A stretch of DNA of 9,765 bases from the NCBI GenBank assembly GCA_030067055.1, contig JASJAL010000145.1:1-9765 (forward strand), read 5' to 3'. The translations under genes were made by a program, and so were the position numbers. The notes beneath the pieces were generated by a model. The model did no database searches and was not told the DNA's origin. It saw nothing but the letters and a program-made list of their open reading frames with translations. The stretch's first letter is position 1, and every line of letters starts with the position of its first letter. The DNA comes from Kiloniellales bacterium. Its GTDB lineage: Bacteria > Pseudomonadota > Alphaproteobacteria > Kiloniellales > JAKSBE01. Shown piece after piece: positions 1-6,174 of the stretch.

Positions 1-1350
1 GACGGCAGCGTCGACATCGTGATCGGCACCCACGCGCTGCTCGCCAAGTCGATCTCATTCAAGCGGCTGGGCCTGCTGATCGTCGACGAGGAGCAGCACT
101 TCGGGGTCAAGCAGAAGGAGCGCCTGAAGCAGCTGCGCGCCGACGTCCACGTCCTGACCCTGACGGCGACGCCGATCCCGCGGACCTTGCAGCTGGCCAT
201 GTCCGGGGTGCGCGACATGAGCCTGATCGCGACACCGCCGGTCGACCGCCTGGCGGTACGGACCTTCGTCCTGCCCTACGACCCGGTGATCGTCCGCGAG
301 GCGATCCTGCGCGAGCACTTCCGCGGCGGCCAGGTCTTCTACGTCTGCCCGCGGATCGAGGACTTGCCGGAGCTGGAGGAGCGCCTGCAGAAGCTGGTGC
401 CGGAGATCAAGGTCGGGGTCGCCCACGGCCAGCTGGCCGCCGGCGCCCTGGAGGCGGTCATGACCGCCTTCTACGACGGCCGCTACGACGTGCTGCTGAG
501 CACCAACATCGTCGAATCCGGCCTCGACATCCCGACCGCCAACACCCTGATCCTGCACCGCGCCGACATGTTCGGCCTGGCCCAGCTCTACCAGTTGCGT
601 GGCCGGATCGGCCGCTCGAAGCTGCGCGGCTACGCCTACTTCACCCTCAAGCCGGGCCGTCTCCTGACCCCGGCGGCCGAGCGCCGCCTGGACGTGATGC
701 AGACCCTGGACACCCTGGGGGCTGGCTTCACCCTGGCCAGCCATGATCTGGATATCCGCGGTGCCGGCAACCTGCTGGGCGAGGAACAGTCCGGGCACAT
801 CCGCGAGGTCGGGATCGAGCTCTACCAGGCCATGCTGGAGGAGGCCGTGGCCACGGCGCGCGGCCAGGCTGGCGAGGCGGTCGAGGCCGAGGCTTGGACG
901 CCGCAGATCTCGCTAGGGACTTCAGTCCTGATTCCAGAGGCTTACGTCAGGGACCTCAACGTCCGTCTGGGCCTCTATCGGCGACTCTCGACCCTGGTCG
1001 GCCAGAGCGAGATCGATGCCTTCGCGGCCGAGCTCGTGGACCGCTTCGGGCCCATGCCGGAGGAAGTCGAGAACCTGCTCAACGTGATCGCGATCAAGCA
1101 GCTCTGCCGCGAGGCCAACGTTGCCAAGCTGGATGCGGGCCCCAAGGGTGCGGTCATCGCCTTCCACAACGACGAGTTTGCCAACCCGGCGGCCCTGGTT
1201 GCCTTCATTGGCGCACAGGCCGGCCTGGTCAAGCTGCGGCCCGACCAGCGCCTGGTCTACCGGCGCAACTGGGAAACCGCCCAGGCCCGCCTGGAGGGAG
1301 CCCGGCGTCTGCTGAACGACCTGGCGAAGGTGGCGAAGGAGGCCGCCTAG
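1..1350 (+). CDS. mfd: Transcription-repair coupling factor Mfd, C-terminal part (5' end outside window)
   Basis: Mfd is a DNA translocase that removes RNA polymerase stalled at lesions and recruits UvrA for transcription-coupled repair in the cytoplasm. The frame is open from base 1, so about 449 residues of a protein usually near 1,150 are present. Visible are the RecG-like SF2 motor motifs: DEEQHFG (Walker B/motif II, window codons 29-35), TATPIPRTL (motif III, from codon 55), a motif IV region around FYVCPRIEDL, STNIVESGLDIP (motif V, near codon 168) and QLRGRIGR (motif VI, codons 198-205). The segment after motif VI matches the Mfd translocation (TRG) region, and the last roughly 150 residues correspond to the C-terminal regulatory domain. 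RecG shares the motor motifs but lacks this C-terminal domain. The UvrB-like and RNA-polymerase-binding domains must lie upstream. The gene ends in TAG inside a CTAG shared with the convergent oxygenase gene. Confidence 0.96.
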   Translation, partial: DGSVDIVIGTHALLAKSISFKRLGLLIVDEEQHFGVKQKERLKQLRADVHVLTLTATPIPRTLQLAMSGVRDMSLIATPPVDRLAVRTFVLPYDPVIVREAILREHFRGGQVFYVCPRIEDLPELEERLQKLVPEIKVGVAHGQLAAGALEAVMTAFYDGRYDVLLSTNIVESGLDIPTANTLILHRADMFGLAQLYQLRGRIGRSKLRGYAYFTLKPGRLLTPAAERRLDVMQTLDTLGAGFTLASHDLDIRGAGNLLGEEQSGHIREVGIELYQAMLEEAVATARGQAGEAVEAEAWTPQISLGTSVLIPEAYVRDLNVRLGLYRRLSTLVGQSEIDAFAAELVDRFGPMPEEVENLLNVIAIKQLCREANVAKLDAGPKGAVIAFHNDEFANPAALVAFIGAQAGLVKLRPDQRLVYRRNWETAQARLEGARRLLNDLAKVAKEAA

Positions 1351-1964
1351 CCGAAACCCAGCGCCTTGCGGGTCTTCCACCACAGCGACCGCCGCTTGCG
1401 CTCGTTCTTGGCGATGCGCTTCGGATCGACCCAGTGCATCTGCAGAATCCGGCGATGGCCAGAGAAGGGCTTGTGGCCGTGGTAGGAGCATCCGCTGCGC
1501 CGGAAGGCGAGCATCGTCCCACCCTGCGGGACAACCTCGGCTTCGTAGTCTTCCAAATTGCTGGCCGACCGCAGGATTCGGAGGCGCCCGCCTTCATGCG
1601 GCCATTCCTGGTTGAAGTAGAATAAGATCGTGATGACCTTGGTCTTGGAATCGGTGTGGATGGCGCCATCGGAGTCTTGGCAATACTCGCGCATCGTGGC
1701 CATGACCGGATGGTCCGTCAGGTCGATACCGAACTTCTCGGAGAAATGCCGGTTCATCTCCGGCCCTTTGAGCTCTTCGATGAAACGCGCAAAGGGTGGT
1801 TCGAAGTTGAAGCTTTCGATCGGGTGACTGCCCGGTCCCGAGATCTCGGGGAAATCGCGATTGAGCTGCTCGAGAGCATCGGAACGAATGAACCCGGGCA
1901 CGACAATGAAATCAAAGGGATCGCGCCTCAGGGGCGCAGCATCGAAAGCACGATAGTCAAGCAT
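1347..1964 (-). CDS. 2OG-Fe(II) oxygenase superfamily protein
   Basis: This is a predicted 205-residue Fe(II)/2-oxoglutarate-dependent dioxygenase of the prolyl-4-hydroxylase-like fold. The iron triad is visible as HTD (H103, D105) and H162 in the SYHGHKP segment. R171 or R172 in GHRRILQMHW is placed to bind 2-oxoglutarate. The GGRLRIL segment (125-131) is the usual conserved turn between the two parts of the motif. No signal peptide or membrane segment is seen, so it is probably cytoplasmic. The last 25 residues are strongly basic. The substrate is unknown; relatives hydroxylate proteins, nucleic acids or small molecules. I chose ATG 1964; an in-frame TTG at 1988 would add eight residues. 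The ribosome binding site before the ATG is weak, so the start is uncertain. The gene is convergent with mfd, overlapping it by 4 bases, and follows the DUF6644 gene after a 214-nt gap, so it probably has its own promoter. Confidence 0.88.
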   Translation of the reverse strand: MLDYRAFDAAPLRRDPFDFIVVPGFIRSDALEQLNRDFPEISGPGSHPIESFNFEPPFARFIEELKGPEMNRHFSEKFGIDLTDHPVMATMREYCQDSDGAIHTDSKTKVITILFYFNQEWPHEGGRLRILRSASNLEDYEAEVVPQGGTMLAFRRSGCSYHGHKPFSGHRRILQMHWVDPKRIAKNERKRRSLWWKTRKALGFG

Positions 1965-2013
1965 CTTGCCAACCTGGAAACCGCCCAAAAAGCTCTGTGT
2001 CGTCGTGGGATCC

Positions 2014-2053
2014 GCAAAGGGCCTTTGCTCTGGAAGCCTGCGCCGAAGCGCAG
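2014..2053 (-). other. Two tandem short hairpins upstream of the oxygenase gene
   Basis: Read on the minus strand, CTGCGC-TTCG-GCGCAG (2053 to 2038) forms a six-pair stem closed by a C(UUCG)G tetraloop, which is very stable in RNA. About ten bases later GCAAAG-GCC-CTTTGC (2028 to 2014) forms a second stem. They lie between the DUF6644 stop and the oxygenase start. No T-run follows either stem, so a simple intrinsic terminator is not supported. They could be a 3' processing barrier for the upstream unit or a leader structure of the oxygenase mRNA. The rest of 1965-2178 shows no convincing gene. Confidence 0.4.
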
Positions 2054-2178
2054 ACCACGCCAGCGCCGATCACAGACCAGTCACTCTGGAGCCTGGGAAA
2101 GAAATGCGCAACTAAGCTCGTGCTGCGAGTCGAGCCCGGCATCCTGCGTCACGCTACAAACCGATATGCTCTGCGCCC

Positions 2179-2649
2179 TCAATCCACCGCAAAGGCGATC
2201 ATCCGGCCGGCGATCAGCGCGCCCAGCCAGCAGGTCATGGACAGCGCGGCGGCGCGGGCCAGGGTCGCGCGGCCGGCGTGCTGGAGCCGGAGGCCGTGGC
2301 GGAGGTGGAGGGCGAGCGCCGCGCCGGCGCCGAGGGCGACCAGCGCCAGCTTGACCCGGAAGACGGTGAGCGCCGCGTACTCCGGCGCCCGGGTCGCGAA
2401 GAGCAGCGCACCGGCGGTGAGCGCCAGGGCGAGGCCGGCCGCCGCGACCGGCACCAGGACCCGGACCAGGGCGTCGCGCGGCACGCCGCGCCAGAGCCCG
2501 AGGAGGCGCAGGTCGAGCGGCAGGATCGCCCCGACCAGGAGCGCGATCCCCAGGACGTGCGCCGTGTTGACGCCGGCGTAGAGCCAGCGCGACATCCTGA
2601 GCGCGGTCGCGAAGTCCGAGGCCGCGAGGGCGGCGAGGGCCTCCGCCAC
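2179..2649 (-). CDS. Four-helix membrane protein, DUF6644-like
   Basis: This is a 156-residue integral inner-membrane protein of unknown function. Four hydrophobic segments are visible near residues 29-50, 62-85, 95-115 and 130-154. The opening (ALRMSRWLYAGVNTAHVLGIALLVG) followed by a DLRLLGL segment resembles the DUF6644 family as I know it, including the HVLG histidine (H31). The start is GTG 2649, only 4 nt after the stop of the DUF6152 gene, so the two are very likely co-transcribed and translationally coupled. No strong Shine-Dalgarno precedes it, which fits coupling. An internal ATG at 2595 would remove the conserved N-terminal amphipathic stretch and is less likely. The family assignment rests on recalled sequence pattern, not a search. 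Confidence 0.8.
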   Translation of the reverse strand: MAEALAALAASDFATALRMSRWLYAGVNTAHVLGIALLVGAILPLDLRLLGLWRGVPRDALVRVLVPVAAAGLALALTAGALLFATRAPEYAALTVFRVKLALVALGAGAALALHLRHGLRLQHAGRATLARAAALSMTCWLGALIAGRMIAFAVD

Positions 2650-2653
2650 GGGC

Positions 2654-3025
2654 TCAGTCGCGGTTGGGGTAGAGGTCGTATTCGGTGTCGCCGATGTAGA
2701 GCCGCTCGGCCTTCATCCGCTTCTCCGAGACGTCGGCGGCGGGCTCGCCCACGGCGCGGATCTCGACCCCCTCGGCGAGGTCGCCGGGCTTCAGGCCGGC
2801 CCGCTCGTTGCGCCAGGGCTGCCCGACCTCGACCGTCCAGACCTCGCCCTCGGCGTCGACGTAGACCAGGCCGTGCGGCATGCCCAGGCTCACCTTCTGG
2901 ATGATGCCGGTGAGCTCGATGTTGCCGCCGGTCGTCCAGCTCCAGCCGTGGTGCGCGCCGCCCGGCAGCGGCCGCAGCACCAGCCCCGCGACCACCAGGA
3001 TCGCGACGACCAAAAGCTTCCTCAT
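2654..3025 (-). CDS. Exported DUF6152 family protein
   Basis: This is a 123-residue small secreted protein of unknown function. Residues 1-24 form a signal peptide (MRKLLVVAIL start, hydrophobic core, GGA before the mature end), so the mature protein begins at about HHGWSW and is periplasmic. The pattern is HH near the mature N-terminus, ELTGIIQKV, then a PHG..YVD segment and a small beta-rich domain, as in DUF6152. The paired histidines H25/H26 and H51 could bind metal; that is inference. ATG 3025 is preferred over GTG 3046 because GGGAGG sits 5 nt upstream of it and the signal peptide starts there. It is the first gene of a two-gene unit with the DUF6644-like membrane protein. The 192 nt upstream (3026-3217) hold no recognisable gene. 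Confidence 0.85.
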   Translation of the reverse strand: MRKLLVVAILVVAGLVLRPLPGGAHHGWSWTTGGNIELTGIIQKVSLGMPHGLVYVDAEGEVWTVEVGQPWRNERAGLKPGDLAEGVEIRAVGEPAADVSEKRMKAERLYIGDTEYDLYPNRD

Positions 3026-3187
3026 CCCATCCTCCCTTCGACCCACGTTGCCTTCGTCGGCACGGCCTCGTGTGCCGCCTCTTCTAGATGGCGCCTGAGC
3101 CCGCGGGCGTCCAGCACTGGCTTTCGCGCCGATCCTGAAGGTCCGACCGGCTTAGGGATAGGCCTGTCACCAGCCAATCGGACTGCC

Positions 3188-3217
3188 TCAGTTCAGCTCG
3201 ACGAAGCTGGCGCCTCG
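3188..3217 (-). other. In-frame continuation past the repeat-protein stop (possible fifth-repeat remnant)
   Basis: After the TAA at 3218-3220 the same frame runs nine further sense codons (RGASFVELN) to a TGA at 3188-3190. The stretch resembles the start of an internal repeat (LGDFADLN, residues 205-213). Its FVELN lies 82 codons after the FVDLD-type start of repeat four, close to the 79 and 81 residue spacing of the previous repeats. The TAA may therefore be a recent nonsense change, or the protein may simply end inside a degenerate repeat. Confidence 0.4.
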
Positions 3218-4312
3218 TTATTCGCGGCCGCGGATGTAGCTGTGCTCGCGGGTCTTGCAGCGGATCGAATCGCCGCGGCGCTGTTTGCAGCTCGTCGTCT
3301 TGTAGGTTGCGGTCTCGCCCTCGCCGATCGCGAAGGGCGGCTGAAAGCCCTGGGACCGCTCCCAGCCCACCGGCGTGTTGAGCCAGGTCATCCGGATGTC
3401 GTCGAAGGCCTGGACCAGGTCGGCGCGGCCGTCGCCGTCGAGATCGACGAGGCGACCGATCTGCCGCGTGGCCGGCAGGCTGCGGTTCAGCACCATGGTG
3501 CTGCCCCCGTAGGGCCGTCCGGTCGTCTCGACGTAGGTGGTGTGGAGGTAGAGGCTTCCCGGCGGCGCCAGAACCGGATCCTCCGCCCAGCCCGAGCCCG
3601 TGTTGATCCAGGCCTGGCGGACGTGGGTCTCGCCCTCCGAATAGGCGGTGACGAAGTCGAGCAAGCCGTCGCCGTTCAGATCGGCGAAATCGCCCAGGTC
3701 GCGATGGACGCGGTAGTAATTTTTCTTCTTCCTGTCGCAGAGCTTCTCCTCCGGCTTGTGGTAGCAGACCACGGTCTCGTACCACTGCCGGGTCTCGTCG
3801 CTGGTCTGGAAGGGCGGCCGGTAGCCGGGGGCGTCCTGCCAGCCGTCGCCGATGTTGATCCAGGTGGTCCGCGCCGTCTCGGCGTAGGCCTGGACGAAGT
3901 CCGGCAGGCCGTCGCCGTTGACGTCGACCAGGGTGCCGCGCTTCAGCCCCCGGCCGTCGTTGTCGTCGGGGTAGACCCAGAGCGCCGCCGGCAGCTCGTA
4001 CGCGCCGTCTTCGATCCAGCTGCCGCCGATGTTGATCCAGGTCTTGCGAGCGTCCCCCTTGCCGTCGACGTAGTCGAGCTGCCCGTCGCCGTCGAGATCG
4101 ACGAAGGCGCCGGGCGCATCGCCTCGGGTTTCGGCGGCGCCCGCCGGAGTCTCGGCCCGGGCGCCCGAGGACAGGCTCCAGGTCACGACCGCCGCCGCGA
4201 TCAGCGGGAGGAACAGGCACCGGGCGAGACCGCCGCCCCGGCCCCTCGCGTCGCCGGCGGCTCGCTCCGCTGCCGGGCCGGGCGCGGCCCGCGCGTGGAC
4301 TGATCCGGACAT
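3218..4312 (-). CDS. Secreted FG-GAP/VCBS-like repeat protein with Ca-binding loops
   Basis: This is a 364-residue exported protein of unknown function. Residues 1-30 are basic and Ala/Gly-rich, residues 31-50 are hydrophobic, and GARA (50-53) before ETPAG looks like a signal peptidase site. The long N-region is unusual. Four repeats each carry an EF-hand-like calcium loop: DLDGDGQLD (72-80), DVNGDGLPD (130-138), DLNGDGLLD (211-219) and DLDGDGRAD (290-298). Each is followed by a T/A-W-I/L-N signature with a trailing GW, as in TWINIGGSW. This is the FG-GAP/VCBS pattern of beta-propeller-like surface proteins. Two paired-cysteine inserts (C183/C192, C342/C352) are alike and may form disulfides. 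ATG 4312 is chosen over TTG 4342 because a GGGAGGGGAG tract directly precedes it. The protein stops where a fifth repeat would start. It may be an extracytoplasmic binding or adhesion protein, but no catalytic motif is seen. Confidence 0.85.
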   Translation of the reverse strand: MSGSVHARAAPGPAAERAAGDARGRGGGLARCLFLPLIAAAVVTWSLSSGARAETPAGAAETRGDAPGAFVDLDGDGQLDYVDGKGDARKTWINIGGSWIEDGAYELPAALWVYPDDNDGRGLKRGTLVDVNGDGLPDFVQAYAETARTTWINIGDGWQDAPGYRPPFQTSDETRQWYETVVCYHKPEEKLCDRKKKNYYRVHRDLGDFADLNGDGLLDFVTAYSEGETHVRQAWINTGSGWAEDPVLAPPGSLYLHTTYVETTGRPYGGSTMVLNRSLPATRQIGRLVDLDGDGRADLVQAFDDIRMTWLNTPVGWERSQGFQPPFAIGEGETATYKTTSCKQRRGDSIRCKTREHSYIRGRE

Positions 4313-4479
4313 CTCCCCTCCCTGGTCGGCATCGAACTCCAAGAAGAGTATACGAGTTTCCGGACGCGAGGGCGGTGCAGTTGTGGGCGTCTCCCTGACG
4401 GCCCTGCGAACCTAGTTCGACGGCGGTGGTCGGTCGGGCGCCGGAATCCTTAATCACGGCCACGGGACCGAAACGCCGA

Positions 4480-4496
4480 ACCTACTCGCGTTAGGT
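4480..4496. promoter_or_regulatory. Inverted repeat ACCTA-N7-TAGGT upstream of the fadL-like gene
   Basis: Five-base arms (4480-4484 and 4492-4496) flank seven bases and lie directly before an A/T-rich TATAAA at 4498-4503. The size and spacing would suit a dimeric repressor. Short arms like these also occur by chance, so this is only a candidate operator. Confidence 0.25.
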
Positions 4497-4524
4497 GTAT
4501 AAATTTCGACATAAATGCTCGCGG

Positions 4525-4553
4525 TTGCGGTGACCGGCGAAGCCCGCTTTAAT
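4525..4553 (+). promoter_or_regulatory. Candidate sigma-70 promoter for the fadL-like gene
   Basis: TTGCGG (4525-4530) and TTTAAT (4548-4553) are separated by 17 nt; the -10 matches five of six consensus bases but the -35 only three. Initiation would fall near 4560, giving a leader of about 65 nt before ATG 4626. The alternative -10 at 4498-4503 has no matching -35. Confidence 0.3.
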
Positions 4554-4625
4554 GGAGCGATACCGAAAACACCGGTAGGCGCATTGGGGGCTGGTGCCGA
4601 AGCCGGGACACTTGGGGAGTGTTTC

Positions 4626-6020
4626 ATGGCTGGGAGTATCACACCGCGGCTGCTCGCCGCGGGCTTGAGTTGTGCACTCATTTCTCTGAACGTCGCCGAT
4701 GCCTGGGCGGCAGGCTTCTTCATCCGCGAGCAGAGCTCGACCGCCCAGGGCAACGCCTTCGCCGGCGCCACCGCGGGCGCCGACGACATCAGCTACATGT
4801 TCTTCAATCCGGCGGGCCTGACCTACCACAGCGAGAGCCAGGCCCTCGGGATGGCGAGCTACATCAGGCCCTACTCGCGGGCCAAGGGCGCCAACGCGAC
4901 CACACTCTTCGGCAACCAGATCGAGGGCAAGAGCAACTCGGACGACATCGGTAAGGATGCCGTGATCCCAGCCTTCTACGCGATGTGGGACGCGGACCAG
5001 ACCCTGACCGAGGGCCTGCGCTTCGGGCTCGGCGTCAACCTGCCCTTCGGCCTGGTCACCGACAACAACGACGACTTCGTCGGCCGCTACCACGGCACCC
5101 GTTCCGAGCTCAAGACCATCAACGTAAACCCGGTGATCGCCTACCGGGCGCTGGAGGGGCTGTCCCTCGGGGCCGGCTTGCAGATCGGCTACACCGAGAC
5201 CCAGCTCAAGAACGCGATCGACTTCGGCTCGATTTCGACCGCGCTGGCCCTGGGCGGTGCGCCGATCACACCCGGCATACCGGGCAGCCTAGCCAATGAC
5301 GGCGAGGCGAATCTGCGCGGCGATGACGTCGCCTTCGGCTGGAACGCCGGGATCATGCTCGACATGTGGGAGGGCGCGCGGGTCGGCCTCTCCTACCGCT
5401 CGAGGATCGACTACGACATCGACGGCAACGTCAGCTTCGATTTCGACGAGGGTGGCGCCGGGTCCCAGGTCTCGGCGGTGACTGGAGCCTTCGTGAGGAC
5501 CGGCGTGGAAGCGGACTTCACCTCGCCGACCATCGTTAGCATGGGTTTCCATGACGATATCAACGCGGAATGGTCGGTCATGGCCGAGTTCGCCTGGACC
5601 GACTGGAGCGAGTTCAACGAGCTGCGGGTCGAGTTCGACAACGCCGCCCAGGCCGACTCCGTCACCGAAGAGGACTGGAACGATTCCGTCTTCGTCGCCC
5701 TCGGCGCCACATACCGGCCCGAGGCCGTCCAGGGCCTGAGCCTGCGCCTGGGCCTGGCCTACGACGAGTCGCCGATCCCGACCAGAACCCGCACGCCCCG
5801 GGTCCCGGGCGAGGACCGCTACTGGGTCTCGATCGGCGCCGGCTACAAGCTCAACGACTGGACCGAGTTCACCCTGTCCTACACCCACATCTTCATGAAG
5901 GACGGCGACGTGGAGCTGTCGACCGACGACGATCCGAACAACACCTTTCGCGGCAACCTCGACGCTAGCTACGACCAGCACATCGACATCGTCACCTTCT
6001 CCGGCCGGATCGTCTTCTGA
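4626..6020 (+). CDS. FadL/OmpP1/TodX family outer-membrane channel
   Basis: This is a 464-residue outer-membrane beta-barrel of the FadL family, which lets long-chain fatty acids or other hydrophobic compounds cross the outer membrane. Residues 1-28 are a signal peptide ending AWA, and the mature protein begins AGFFIREQSS, the usual FadL start that forms the plug. The NPA motif (FFNPAGL, residues 59-65) is present. The body alternates polar and aromatic strand segments, and the last residue is Phe (SGRIVF), the typical BamA recognition end. Length is close to E. coli FadL (446). ATG 4626 is chosen because GGGGAG lies 6 nt upstream and the signal peptide begins there; an in-frame ATG at 4515 would place about 37 unlike residues before it. 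Substrate cannot be told from sequence, so I give no gene symbol. Confidence 0.92.
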   Translation: MAGSITPRLLAAGLSCALISLNVADAWAAGFFIREQSSTAQGNAFAGATAGADDISYMFFNPAGLTYHSESQALGMASYIRPYSRAKGANATTLFGNQIEGKSNSDDIGKDAVIPAFYAMWDADQTLTEGLRFGLGVNLPFGLVTDNNDDFVGRYHGTRSELKTINVNPVIAYRALEGLSLGAGLQIGYTETQLKNAIDFGSISTALALGGAPITPGIPGSLANDGEANLRGDDVAFGWNAGIMLDMWEGARVGLSYRSRIDYDIDGNVSFDFDEGGAGSQVSAVTGAFVRTGVEADFTSPTIVSMGFHDDINAEWSVMAEFAWTDWSEFNELRVEFDNAAQADSVTEEDWNDSVFVALGATYRPEAVQGLSLRLGLAYDESPIPTRTRTPRVPGEDRYWVSIGAGYKLNDWTEFTLSYTHIFMKDGDVELSTDDDPNNTFRGNLDASYDQHIDIVTFSGRIVF

Positions 6021-6051
6021 GGTCGAGGCCGTCCCTTCGGCGCGGCCCTTA

Positions 6052-6099
6052 GAGCATGATCGTTTCACGCCGCGATGGCGTGAAGCGTGAATCATGCTC
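6052..6099. repeat. Imperfect 48-nt palindrome after the fadL-like gene
   Basis: Outer arms GAGCATGAT (6052-6060) and ATCATGCTC (6091-6099) pair perfectly. Inner arms CGTTTCACGCC (6061-6071) and GGCGTGAAGCG (6077-6087) pair over 11 positions with one T-G wobble. The loop is GCGAT and the bulge is TGA (6088-6090). No T-run follows on either strand. It lies 31 nt after the fadL-like stop, between convergent genes, where REP-like elements or bidirectional transcription barriers are common. Palindromes beginning GAGCATGAT recur between genes in some alphaproteobacteria as I recall, so this may be a dispersed element. Confidence 0.65.
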
Positions 6100-6113
6100 C
6101 AACTTTCTGAAGT

Positions 6114-6163
6114 AGATCAAGATTCACGGCTCAGATTGATTCAATCTGAGCCGATATTGATCT
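6114..6163. repeat. Second imperfect palindrome, CGGCTCAGATTGA core
   Basis: The core at 6127-6153 is a 27-nt inverted repeat with perfect 13-base arms around T6140. Outer arms AGATCAA (6114-6120) and TTGATCT (6157-6163) also pair, leaving an internal loop of six against three bases. A further CGGCTCA at 6171-6177 overlaps the DUF962 stop. Together with the 6052-6099 palindrome it fills the spacer between two convergent genes. Confidence 0.65.
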
Positions 6164-6174
6164 GGTCTTGCGGC

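Larger units (their letters stand above)
4313..4625. other. Divergent intergenic region, repeat-protein gene / fadL-like gene
   Basis: These 313 nt separate two divergent genes for exported proteins and should hold both promoters. For the minus-strand gene, TATACT (4352 to 4347) is a plausible -10 box without a clear -35. For the plus-strand gene there are two candidates: TTGCGG-17-TTTAAT (4525-4553) and an A/T-rich TATAAA at 4498-4503. Small inverted repeats occur at 4407-4419 (CGAAC-CTA-GTTCG) and 4480-4496. An in-frame ATG at 4515 exists but is not a credible gene start. No other gene is seen. Confidence 0.55.

Noticed and set aside
55..798. Minus-strand open frame of 247 codons opposite mfd
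   Set aside because: It is antisense to clear Mfd helicase motifs, and its composition (runs of Gln, Asp, Val, Ala) is the usual artefact of GC-rich codon bias.
1957..2142. 61-codon minus-strand frame upstream of the oxygenase gene
   Set aside because: It has no domain, transmembrane or signal pattern and overlaps the oxygenase start in another frame; the hairpins inside it argue for noncoding DNA.
2873..4303. Plus-strand open frame of 476 codons
   Set aside because: It is antisense to the repeat protein, whose signal peptide, repeats and Shine-Dalgarno support the minus strand; its Val/Asp/Ala-rich product has no domain pattern.
3218..4312. Tandem DNA similarity read as a CRISPR or simple repeat array
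   Set aside because: The similar stretches (for example near 3430, 3668, 3909 and 4086) encode the DxDGDG protein repeats at irregular spacing and have no spacer structure.
3084..4463. Second minus-strand frame of 459 codons over the repeat-protein gene
   Set aside because: The product is almost all Arg, Gly, Pro and Ala; the other minus frame has the conserved repeats.
4515..4625. Upstream in-frame ATG for the fadL-like gene
   Set aside because: Starting at 4515 buries the signal peptide about 37 residues in; ATG 4626 has a good ribosome binding site and a normal FadL signal sequence.
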